Shown here: piece by piece, positions 1 through 5,411 of the stretch
How the letters are laid out: each line of letters starts with the position of its first letter
Numbering within the stretch: the first letter of the stretch is position 1
Assembly: GCA_028709355.1 (NCBI GenBank)
Contig: JAQVXF010000092.1
Span: 1-5,412 of the forward strand
Length of the DNA stretch: 5,412 bases
Source: Syntrophomonas sp.
GTDB lineage: Bacteria > Bacillota > Syntrophomonadia > Syntrophomonadales > Syntrophomonadaceae
Direction of reading: 5' to 3'
Made by a program: the position numbers and the translations under genes
Notes under the pieces: generated by a model
Seen by the model: only the letters and a program-made list of their open reading frames with translations
Databases searched by the model: none
What the model was told of the DNA's origin: nothing

Positions 1-1386
1 TTTCAAACCCTCCTGGTCCCTGATGATGCCCACCTTGTTCCACATGGTGGCCTGCATCTCCAGCTTGGCCTCAGTCGGGCTGATGCCTTCTTGAGGCGGA
101 TGATGCACCCAGGCATCATCAAAATTGCGATAAAGCTCTTCCTTACTGATACGCCGGTGATACATTATTTCCCCGGCATTGTCAATTATCCGGGCCCCAA
201 ATACGATCCCCTCCAGAAGCGAGTTGCTAGCCAGGCGATTGGCTCCATGCACCCCGGTACAAGCCACCTCGCCGCAGGCGTAAAGGCCGGTAATACCTGT
301 TTCTCCCCGAGTATTGGTCTTGACTCCGCCCATCGTGTAATGGGCGCCTGGGGACACCGGGACCATATCCTTTTCGATGTCTATACCGTGCGCCAGGCAA
401 GTGCGGGCGATATTTGGAAACCGGTTCTTGGCAGCGGGGATCTCCCGCATGTCAAGATAAACATATTCACTGCCGGTCGCTGTACATTCGCTCAGGATTG
501 CCCGGGATACCACATCCCGGGGGGCCAGTTCCAGCATGGGAGTATACTTGGCCATGAAACGCTCACCCATGTGGTTGTACAATTTGCCTCCCTCTCCGCG
601 CACCGACTCGGAAATGAGAAAGCGCTGGGTCTCGTAACTGAAGAGTACGGTGGGATGGAATTGGATAAATTCCATATCGGTAAGTTCGGCGCCCATCCGG
701 AAAGCCGCCGCCATGCCATCAGCGGTAGCTATGTCCGGGTTGGTGGTGTTCTGGTAGAGCTGACCGGCACCGCCAGTGGCCATGATGGTACAGCGGGCTA
801 TATAAATCGACTGCTGACCGGTGAGACTGTCGTAGACCAGAGCCCCATGACAAATTTTGCGCTCGTCATTTCCCAGCAGATCGACCAGGTACTGATATTC
901 CTTTATATCTATATTACTTTTATCTTCACACCTATTAACCAGAGCTACCCGGATAGCCTCGCCGGTGGCATCGGCCGCGTGCAGAATACGTGCCCTGCCA
1001 TGTGCTGCCTCGCGGGTGAAGGAGATGTTGCCGTCTTTCATGTCGAAGGACGCCCCGATATCGATGAGTTCCCGCACCCGGGCCGGCCCTTCACTGACCA
1101 ACACATCGACGGCAGCTATATCGCACAATCCAGCCCCTGCTTCCAAGGTGTCTTCCAGGTGCAAAAAGGGAGAGTCCTCTTCATGCACCGCCGCCGCAAT
1201 ACCGCCCTGGGCCAGGCCGGTGTTGGAATCCTTGAGGGTCTTCTTGGTGAGGACCACCACGTGTCCATGTTCAGAAGCCTTCAGGGCCGTAAAAAGACCT
1301 GCAATTCCACTGCCGATGATTAAAAAATCAGTAAAGAAGAGGGGAGTGTTTGGCGCCAACTCCCCTATATATCTAGTAGTTATCAT
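1..1386 (-). CDS. nadB: L-aspartate oxidase NadB, 3' end cut off by the window
   Basis: FAD flavoprotein that oxidises L-aspartate to iminoaspartate, the first step of de novo NAD synthesis; NadA then condenses the product with dihydroxyacetone phosphate. In anaerobes fumarate is the usual electron acceptor. The frame is open from the ATG at 1386 to base 1, giving 462 codons of an expected 510-540, so only the C-terminal part of the helical domain is missing. Visible motifs are the dinucleotide-binding GSGIAGL (25-31), SNTGLAQGGIA (54-64), ATGGAGQLYQNTTNP (203-217), QFHPT (242-246), RGEGG (263-267), HYTMGG (349-354) and the FAD-site NRLASNSLLEG (383-393). His244, Glu260 and Arg290 fall at the E. 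coli active-site numbers; His349 and Arg384 match E. coli His351 and Arg386. One small departure is ATADG where ATGDG is usual. AAGGTGA lies just upstream, and the start overlaps the stop of the preceding small ORF by four bases. The family call rests on many motifs and is firm. Confidence 0.97.
   Translation of the reverse strand, partial: MITTRYIGELAPNTPLFFTDFLIIGSGIAGLFTALKASEHGHVVVLTKKTLKDSNTGLAQGGIAAAVHEEDSPFLHLEDTLEAGAGLCDIAAVDVLVSEGPARVRELIDIGASFDMKDGNISFTREAAHGRARILHAADATGEAIRVALVNRCEDKSNIDIKEYQYLVDLLGNDERKICHGALVYDSLTGQQSIYIARCTIMATGGAGQLYQNTTNPDIATADGMAAAFRMGAELTDMEFIQFHPTVLFSYETQRFLISESVRGEGGKLYNHMGERFMAKYTPMLELAPRDVVSRAILSECTATGSEYVYLDMREIPAAKNRFPNIARTCLAHGIDIEKDMVPVSPGAHYTMGGVKTNTRGETGITGLYACGEVACTGVHGANRLASNSLLEGIVFGARIIDNAGEIMYHRRISKEELYRNFDDAWVHHPPQEGISPTEAKLEMQATMWNKVGIIRDQEGLK
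1340..1366. repeat. nested inverted repeat in the first codons of nadB
   Basis: Eight-base perfect arms, AGGGGAGT (1340-1347) and ACTCCCCT (1359-1366), are separated by 11 bases. The 10-base palindrome TTGGCGCCAA (1350-1359) sits between them and shares one base with the right arm. In the nadB mRNA this could fold into a GC-rich hairpin starting about 20 bases after the start codon, within codons 7-16. It is not followed directly by a T-run on either strand, so it does not look like a terminator. It may be an early-coding RNA structure, a protein-binding dyad or chance. The dyad is visible; any role is inference. Confidence 0.5.
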
Positions 1387-1514
1387 ATTTCACCTTCATC
1401 GCCAATTATTATTGGTCCGGCAACTGGGTCCCCGTCTTGCAGCAGTGGATCAATAACCAAAAGCCCTCGCCTGCTTTTCTCTTTTTCCTTACCCGGTGCG
1501 GGTTCCTTATTCAT
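1383..1514 (-). CDS. small ORF (43 aa) between panD and nadB, function unknown
   Basis: I do not recognise this product. The frame runs from an ATG at 1514 to a TGA at 1383-1385 and fills the whole panD-nadB gap. Its first eight bases overlap the end of panD, and its TGA overlaps the nadB ATG as ATGA, the arrangement expected for translational coupling. The predicted peptide has a strongly charged start (MNKEPAPGKEKEKSRR) followed by a moderately hydrophobic stretch (GLLVIDPLL, then AGPIIIGDEGEI). There is no clear membrane helix, signal peptide, cysteine or histidine. The only ribosome-site-like sequence upstream is a weak GTGGGT inside panD, so translation would depend on ribosomes finishing panD. 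The nadB Shine-Dalgarno lies in its last codons. It could be a real small protein, a leader that couples nadB to panD, the remnant of a longer PanD tail, or a chance ORF; a frame this short stays open by chance reasonably often. Confidence 0.4.
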   Translation of the reverse strand: MNKEPAPGKEKEKSRRGLLVIDPLLQDGDPVAGPIIIGDEGEI

Positions 1515-1878
1515 ATTTACCCACGCAGGCTTTTTTGATCTGGTTCTTTTCATCCATGAAAACCAGTCGGGGCTTATGGGTCAGGCAATCCTCATCATTC
1601 AGAATGGTGTAAGTCAGGATGATGACCACGTCCCCGCGCACCGCCAGCCGAGCTGCAGCACCGTTTAGACAGATTATACCACTTCCCCGTTCACCTTCAA
1701 TAACATATGTCTCGAAACGGGCTCCGTTGTTATTGTTGACTATCGTCACCTTCTCATTTTCCATGATGTCGGCGGCATCCATTATATCCCCATCGATGGT
1801 GATGCTGCCCACGTAATTGAGATCAGCTTCGGTTACCACCGCCCGGTGTATTTTCGATTTCAGCATGTAACGCATCAT
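1507..1878 (-). CDS. panD: aspartate 1-decarboxylase PanD (pyruvoyl enzyme precursor)
   Basis: Converts L-aspartate to beta-alanine and CO2, supplying PanC. It is made as an inactive precursor that cleaves itself between Gly and Ser; the new N-terminal Ser becomes the pyruvoyl cofactor, and the mature enzyme is a tetramer in known members. With the start at 1878 the protein has 123 residues (family 115-140). The cleavage site in YVGSITID falls at Gly24/Ser25, the same numbers as in E. coli. Lys9, His11, Tyr22, Arg54, Thr57, Tyr58, Asn72 and the following Ala-Ala also sit at the E. coli positions. This numbering and GGAGGTG seven bases upstream favour the first of two tandem ATGs, not a start further upstream within panC. 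The gene begins one base after the panC stop, so the two are surely co-transcribed and probably coupled. Confidence 0.97.
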   Translation of the reverse strand: MMRYMLKSKIHRAVVTEADLNYVGSITIDGDIMDAADIMENEKVTIVNNNNGARFETYVIEGERGSGIICLNGAAARLAVRGDVVIILTYTILNDEDCLTHKPRLVFMDEKNQIKKACVGKYE

Positions 1879-1879
1879 G

Positions 1880-2731
1880 TTACTGCACCTCCACAATCAG
1901 GTTATCGATCAATCTGGTGGTTCCGATTCTTACGGCCAGGGCCAGTAGAACTCGACCCTGGATCTCATCAACATCAGCCAGGTCATCTGCATCGTAAATC
2001 TCGGCATAATCTATGTTGGCCTCCGGACTGCTATTGATAGTGGTGCACATCAGTTGTTTCACCTTGCCGGCATCTCTTTCGCCTGCCCGGATCAATTCCT
2101 GGGCCTGCTGAAGTGACTGACTCAGCACCAGCGCCTGCTTCCTCTGTTCGGGATTGAGGTATACGTTGCGGGAACTCATAGCCAGGCCATCTGCCTCTCT
2201 GACAATAGGCACCCGGACTATTTGCAGGGGGAAGTTCAATTCCTTGGCCATCTTCTCGATGATCATGACCTGCTGGGCATCCTTTTGGCCAAAAAAGGCC
2301 AAGTCCGGCAGGCAGATATTAAATAATTTGCTCACCACCGTGGTCACCCCCCGGAAATGTCCAGGTCGGGAGCGGCCACACAATTTGCCGGTTATCTCGC
2401 CGGTCACTTCCACGTAACTGTTATAACCAGGCGGATACATCTCCCGGATTGAGGGAGCGAACAGGGCATCAACCCCCGCATCTGCCAACAATTGGCTGTC
2501 CTTTTCCAGGTCCCGGGGGTAGTCCTCGAAATCCTCTCCCACCCCAAACTGGATCGGATTGACGAAGATCGAGACCACCACTGTGTCACATTGGGAGCGT
2601 GCTGCCCGGGCCAGGGCCAGGTGGCCTGCATGTAGGTAGCCCATAGTTGGTACCAATCCAATCGTCTGGCCTTGTCGCTTCTGCTCCCTACACCAGGTCT
2701 GCATTTCAGCTATTGTCTTAAATATCTGCAT
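1880..2731 (-). CDS. panC: pantothenate synthetase PanC (pantoate--beta-alanine ligase)
   Basis: ATP-dependent ligase that activates pantoate as pantoyl-adenylate and then joins it to beta-alanine to give pantothenate (vitamin B5), in the cytosol. The 283-residue length is typical. The nucleotidyl-transferase signature PTMGYLHAGH is at residues 28-37, carrying the HIGH-like HxGH; the residue between His and Gly is Ala where Glu or Asp is frequent. FVNPIQFGVGEDFEDYPR (56-73), GRSRPGHFRGV (119-129), FGQKDAQQ (147-154) and the KMSKS-like MSSRN (185-189) follow in the usual order, and a C-terminal dimerisation/lid domain fills the rest. The ATG at 2731 has AGGGGTG four bases upstream and lies 14 bases after the panB stop. 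Its two substrates come from the adjacent genes: pantoate via PanB plus a reductase, and beta-alanine from PanD. Confidence 0.97.
   Translation of the reverse strand: MQIFKTIAEMQTWCREQKRQGQTIGLVPTMGYLHAGHLALARAARSQCDTVVVSIFVNPIQFGVGEDFEDYPRDLEKDSQLLADAGVDALFAPSIREMYPPGYNSYVEVTGEITGKLCGRSRPGHFRGVTTVVSKLFNICLPDLAFFGQKDAQQVMIIEKMAKELNFPLQIVRVPIVREADGLAMSSRNVYLNPEQRKQALVLSQSLQQAQELIRAGERDAGKVKQLMCTTINSSPEANIDYAEIYDADDLADVDEIQGRVLLALAVRIGTTRLIDNLIVEVQ
1886..1892 (-). promoter_or_regulatory. panD ribosome binding site inside the end of panC
   Basis: GGAGGTG is embedded in the last codons of panC, seven bases before the first ATG of panD. It fixes the panD start within the tandem ATGATG and rules out a start further inside panC. 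Confidence 0.8.
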
Positions 2732-2745
2732 CTTGCACCCCTATC

Positions 2746-3576
2746 CTAATAGAGTCTTTCCAGCACATCGTCTTTTATGGTGTAAATGTGTTCAGGACCG
2801 GGGAATGTGCCCGCTTCGACTTCGTTTTTATACCCCTGCAGAGCCGCGATTATGGCGGGACTCAGGTCTACGAATCTTTTCACAAATTTCGGGATGTGTC
2901 CCTGTGAAATACCCAGCATGTCATTTATGACCAGCACTTGGCCATCGCAATCCTTGCCGGCTCCAATTCCGATCGTCGGAATATTAGCGGCCTCAGTGAT
3001 TTTGGCGGCCAGCGCCGCGGGCACTCCCTCGAGAACTATAGCGAAGACCCCAGCTTCTTCCAACAGCTTGGCATCTTTGATCAATTTACGCGCTGTCTCC
3101 AGGTCTTTGCCCTGCACCTTGAAACCGCCGAACTGATTCACCGATTGAGGAGTTAGCCCGATATGGGCTACGACAGGAATCTCGGCGTTGAGTATTGCTT
3201 TCACAACCGGCAGTCGCTCCGAGCCGCCTTCCAGTTTTACTGCTTGGGCTCCCCCTTCCTGGATAAGGCGTCCCGCATTACGGACTGCTTCCTCGATGGA
3301 GATATGATAGGACAGGAAGGGCAGGTCAGCTACGACCATCGCACTCTTGGATCCCCGGACCACTGCCCGGGTATGGTGTACCATGTCGTCCATGGTGACC
3401 GCTAGGGTATTCTCATACCCCAATTGGACATTACCGACCGAATCCCCCACCAGGATCATATCTATCCCCGCCTGGTCCACCAGGGTCGCCATGCCATAAT
3501 CATAAGCCGTCAGCATGGTGATCTTTTGCTGATTCGACTTTTTCTCCCTTATGGTTGCGGTCGTTATTCTCGCCAT
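2746..3576 (-). CDS. panB: 3-methyl-2-oxobutanoate hydroxymethyltransferase PanB
   Basis: Transfers a hydroxymethyl group from 5,10-methylene-tetrahydrofolate to alpha-ketoisovalerate, giving ketopantoate, the committed step of pantothenate synthesis. It is a (beta/alpha)8-barrel Mg-dependent enzyme. With the ATG at 3576 it has 276 residues (family 260-285). Motifs in order are MLTAYDYGMA (21-30), VGDSVGN with metal ligand Asp45 (43-49), VVADLPF with Asp84 (81-87), KLEGG (114-118), AHIGLTPQS (137-145), LEGVP with the presumed catalytic Glu183 (182-186; E. coli Glu181) and IGIGAG (202-207). Asp45 and Asp84 match E. coli numbering. The frame stays open to 3693, but that would overlap the upstream gene and add 39 unrelated residues; a perfect TAAGGAGG before 3576 settles the start. 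Its folate cosubstrate links it to folB and folK upstream. Confidence 0.97.
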   Translation of the reverse strand: MARITTATIREKKSNQQKITMLTAYDYGMATLVDQAGIDMILVGDSVGNVQLGYENTLAVTMDDMVHHTRAVVRGSKSAMVVADLPFLSYHISIEEAVRNAGRLIQEGGAQAVKLEGGSERLPVVKAILNAEIPVVAHIGLTPQSVNQFGGFKVQGKDLETARKLIKDAKLLEEAGVFAIVLEGVPAALAAKITEAANIPTIGIGAGKDCDGQVLVINDMLGISQGHIPKFVKRFVDLSPAIIAALQGYKNEVEAGTFPGPEHIYTIKDDVLERLY

Positions 3577-3584
3577 AATAATAA

Positions 3585-3592
3585 CCTCCTTA
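3585..3592 (-). promoter_or_regulatory. strong ribosome binding site of panB
   Basis: TAAGGAGG, a near-perfect Shine-Dalgarno sequence, lies eight bases before the ATG at 3576. It selects this start over the in-frame upstream ATG at 3693, which lies inside the preceding gene. Confidence 0.9.
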
Positions 3593-3607
3593 CGGTAGGA
3601 TATTCTT

Positions 3608-4495
3608 TCAACTTTGCATATCTTGGCCGGGCCCGAATATTTTCTTAAAATCTCGAACCGTGTCCCCGCTGATGTTGCCTTTGGCCGCGGCAATGGGAAC
3701 GGTGTATTTACCCAGCAGTCGGTACAAATCCGCCTGATCCGGAGCCATCGCTGCCATGCATTCCAGGTGTTTGGCCACGGTGGTGATATCGCCCCGGGCC
3801 AGCGGCCCGGTCAAAGCTAACGGAATGCCGACTTTTTCAATATTGTTGAGTGTGCCGCGCACCAGCGGCATCAGGGCCTTTTGGGCTTGGCGGGAGGGTA
3901 TTCCGGCCGCCTCCAATAGCCTGGCCCCGAGGTCGATCAAGGTGACCAAATAGTTGGAAACCACACAGGCTCCCGCATGATACAGGGGTTTGGCATCGCT
4001 GGCTATGAAAAAGTATTCGCCGCCCAAAGCCTGGACCAACTCCACCGCCATATCGTAAGCTTCCTTATCGCCTTCAATACTAAAGACTGAGCCAGGCAGG
4101 TTGAGGATAGCAGCCTCCAGGCTGGCAAACGATTGCAGGGGATGAACCGACAAAAGCCGAGCCCCTGAAGCCCTGGCCGGGGCTAATATCGCTGCTGAAT
4201 GAGCCCCGGACATGTGGATGACGGTCTGCTCATTATGAAAGGATCCCGTCTCGGCCAGAGATTCTGCCACCTTACTGATCGCCCCATCATTGGCGGTGAT
4301 AAACAGAATATCGGCCCTCACCGCTACGTCCCCAGGATGCGAGAAGACTGGACATCCGGTCTCTCTCACCAATTGCACCGTTGACTCCGGATCCAGGTCG
4401 CAGACCCCAGTTATCCCATAGCCCTGCCGAAACAGAATCACCCCGATCGCAGTCCCAACCACACCAGACCCGATAATACCTACTTTAGCGGTCAA
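3608..4495 (-). CDS. Rossmann-fold/DUF2520 protein, candidate ketopantoate reductase
   Basis: A 295-residue NAD(P)-dependent dehydrogenase-like protein with an N-terminal Rossmann domain and a helical C-terminal domain of the DUF2520 type. The nucleotide-binding loop is GSGVVG (9-14); the second strand ends in Asp33, an acidic residue that often favours NADH over NADPH. Family-typical blocks are LFITANDGAIS (64-74), HMSGAHS (94-100), SVHPLQSF (116-123), a lysine at 169 and YHAGACVVSN (172-181), then LTGPLARGD near the C-terminus. Overall the layout resembles 6-phosphogluconate-dehydrogenase-like reductases. It directly precedes panB, 31 bases away, in a cluster with panB, panC and panD but no panE, which makes 2-dehydropantoate reduction to pantoate the most likely job. 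I recall that the alternative reductase PanG of Francisella, with homologues in Firmicutes, is a protein of this kind, but cannot check it here. The start is TTG, supported by GGAGGG six bases upstream. Family call firm; substrate inferred. Confidence 0.88.
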   Translation of the reverse strand: MTAKVGIIGSGVVGTAIGVILFRQGYGITGVCDLDPESTVQLVRETGCPVFSHPGDVAVRADILFITANDGAISKVAESLAETGSFHNEQTVIHMSGAHSAAILAPARASGARLLSVHPLQSFASLEAAILNLPGSVFSIEGDKEAYDMAVELVQALGGEYFFIASDAKPLYHAGACVVSNYLVTLIDLGARLLEAAGIPSRQAQKALMPLVRGTLNNIEKVGIPLALTGPLARGDITTVAKHLECMAAMAPDQADLYRLLGKYTVPIAAAKGNISGDTVRDFKKIFGPGQDMQS

Positions 4496-4501
4496 GAACA
4501 G

Positions 4502-4508
4502 CCCTCCT
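4502..4508 (-). promoter_or_regulatory. ribosome binding site supporting a TTG start
   Basis: AGGAGGG lies six bases before the TTG at 4495. No ATG or GTG start that keeps the N-terminal MTAKVGIIGSG strand and glycine loop is available, so the strong site supports TTG initiation. Confidence 0.8.
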
Positions 4509-4512
4509 CACT

Positions 4513-4546
4513 AAAAAAAGGGACGAAAAAATCTTCGCACCTCCCT
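4513..4546 (-). terminator. possible weak terminator or attenuator between folK and DUF2520
   Basis: On the minus strand AGGGA (4546-4542) can pair with TCCCT (4523-4519), and CGAA (4537-4534) with TTCG (4527-4524) around a GATTTT loop; four unpaired bases (GGTG) bulge on the 5' side. A run of seven T ends at 4513. Hairpin plus T-run resembles an intrinsic terminator, but the stem is short and bulged, so read-through is likely. The T-run ends only four bases before the DUF2520 ribosome site, so the hairpin could also affect expression of the pan genes. Seen by eye only; no folding energy was computed. Confidence 0.35.
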
Positions 4547-4621
4547 GCCTTTCGCCGTCTTGTTCTCAGAAATGAGATATAAGCAGTTTCTCCACAGGGA
4601 CGTCGAGGATGATCAATCTTT

Positions 4622-5113
4622 CTAGAGTTTTCGCAAGTCGCTGGCATCAGCGCTTTTAATCAGCCTAAACAATACCTCCTCGAGCTTCGATCCATCCGGA
4701 AATACCAGGTCGGAGTCTATTTCCGCGAGCGGGATCAGGACGAACAACCTTTGCATCAAATAAGGGTGAGGAACCTTCAATTCCTCGAGATCGATGATCT
4801 CCTTACCGTACAGGAGAATATCCAGGTCTATATTCCGGGGACCCCAGTGTATTTCTCTCCGGCGTCCCAATTTAATTTCAATATCCTGCAAACGATGCAG
4901 TAGTTCCAGAGGGGATAATTCAGTCGCTATCTCAATAACCTGGTTGATGAAATCTGCTTGATCGATCTTACCCCAAGGGGCAGTCTGATAGAGCGATGAC
5001 TGTCGCTTTATTTCTACGCCCTCGAGGTCTGCAATAAGACAAAGGGCCCGGGCCAGATATGCTTCCTTATCGCCAATATTTGAGCCCAGACCGATATATG
5101 CTGTAGTAAACAT
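4622..5113 (-). CDS. folK: HPPK, 2-amino-4-hydroxy-6-hydroxymethyl-dihydropteridine diphosphokinase FolK
   Basis: Transfers pyrophosphate from ATP to 6-hydroxymethyl-7,8-dihydropterin, preparing it for condensation with p-aminobenzoate by FolP in folate synthesis. The product is 163 residues, normal for a single-domain HPPK. It opens with AYIGLGSNIGD (5-15), continues with SSLYQTAPWG and FINQV in the pterin-binding region, and carries the signature RREIHWGPRNIDLDILLY (85-102), in which Asp96 and Asp98 correspond to the two Mg-binding aspartates (E. coli Asp95 and Asp97). VPHPYLMQRLFVLIPLAEI follows. A GTG three codons upstream (5122) is in frame, but AGGTGA overlaps it and is well placed for the ATG at 5113, so the shorter form is preferred. 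It follows folB by 46 bases, a common pairing because FolB makes the FolK substrate. Confidence 0.96.
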   Translation of the reverse strand: MFTTAYIGLGSNIGDKEAYLARALCLIADLEGVEIKRQSSLYQTAPWGKIDQADFINQVIEIATELSPLELLHRLQDIEIKLGRRREIHWGPRNIDLDILLYGKEIIDLEELKVPHPYLMQRLFVLIPLAEIDSDLVFPDGSKLEEVLFRLIKSADASDLRKL

Positions 5114-5118
5114 TTTTT

Positions 5119-5124
5119 TCACCT
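5119..5124 (-). promoter_or_regulatory. folK ribosome binding site
   Basis: AGGTGA sits five bases before the ATG at 5113. It overlaps the alternative GTG at 5122, which has no Shine-Dalgarno sequence of its own, so it decides the start in favour of ATG. Confidence 0.65.
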
Positions 5125-5159
5125 ATAAACTAGCATAATCCCATTAAGAGAGCAAGGAT

Positions 5160-5411
5160 TTATTTTTGCAGACGGAATATCTTAACTGCAAAATACTCAA
5201 ATTCTCCCTCGACCGGTGCATCCGGTTTATACACGGTTACTTCCACACCCTGTATGGCCCGGAAAGACTGCAGCAGGTTTTGGGCTATGTGCTCGGCCAA
5301 TGCCTCCAGCAAGTGAAATCTGGTGGTGGTCATAATCCCCTCCACCAGGCGGAACACCTGGGCATAGTCGATAGTATCTTGGACTTGATCGGTGTGCCCG
5401 GCTGCCTGTAG
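5160..5411 (-). CDS. folB: dihydroneopterin aldolase FolB, 5' end cut off by the window
   Basis: Cleaves 7,8-dihydroneopterin to 6-hydroxymethyl-7,8-dihydropterin and glycolaldehyde, giving the substrate of FolK. Only the last 83 codons of an expected ~120 lie in the window; the N-terminal strand and its substrate-contacting residues are outside. What remains matches the family throughout: AAGHTDQVQDTIDYAQVF, with the (N/D)Y pair that follows the first helix region; LLEALAEHIAQNLL, matching the LIETLAERIA block; and VTVYKPDAPVEGEF, with the catalytic lysine of the KPxAP motif near the end. An internal GTG near 5357 would give a 65-residue form, but the homologous sequence continues upstream of it, so it is not the start. 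The stop at 5160 lies 46 bases before the folK start. Call firm despite truncation. Confidence 0.95.
   Translation of the reverse strand, partial: LQAAGHTDQVQDTIDYAQVFRLVEGIMTTTRFHLLEALAEHIAQNLLQSFRAIQGVEVTVYKPDAPVEGEFEYFAVKIFRLQK

Noticed and set aside
91..1323. A 410-codon open frame on the plus strand
   Set aside because: It lies wholly antisense to nadB, whose motifs and residue spacing match the family throughout. The plus-strand translation shows no recognisable domain, so it is a shadow frame.
965..1456. A 163-codon plus-strand frame covering the nadB start and the small ORF region
   Set aside because: It is antisense to nadB and the small ORF, rich in Ala/Ser/Arg as shadow frames usually are, and has no family signature.
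3577..3693. Upstream extension of panB by 39 codons from an ATG at 3693
   Set aside because: It would overlap the end of the DUF2520 gene, has no matching PanB sequence, and ignores the near-perfect ribosome site before 3576.
3794..3810. Strong inverted repeat CCGGGCC-AGC-GGCCCGG
   Set aside because: It falls on the codons for GPLAR in the conserved LTGPLARGD block of the DUF2520 protein; GC-rich codons there explain the symmetry, and no T-run follows.
4577..4616. Possible promoter (TTGATC and TTATAT) in the folK-DUF2520 gap
   Set aside because: The two boxes are 28 bases apart, too far for a sigma-A promoter, and no better -35 box sits 16-18 bases before TTATAT.
5114..5159. Possible promoter (TTGCTC and TAGTTT) between folB and folK
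   Set aside because: The spacing of 17 is right but the -10 box is a poor match, and the gap is short enough for simple co-transcription.
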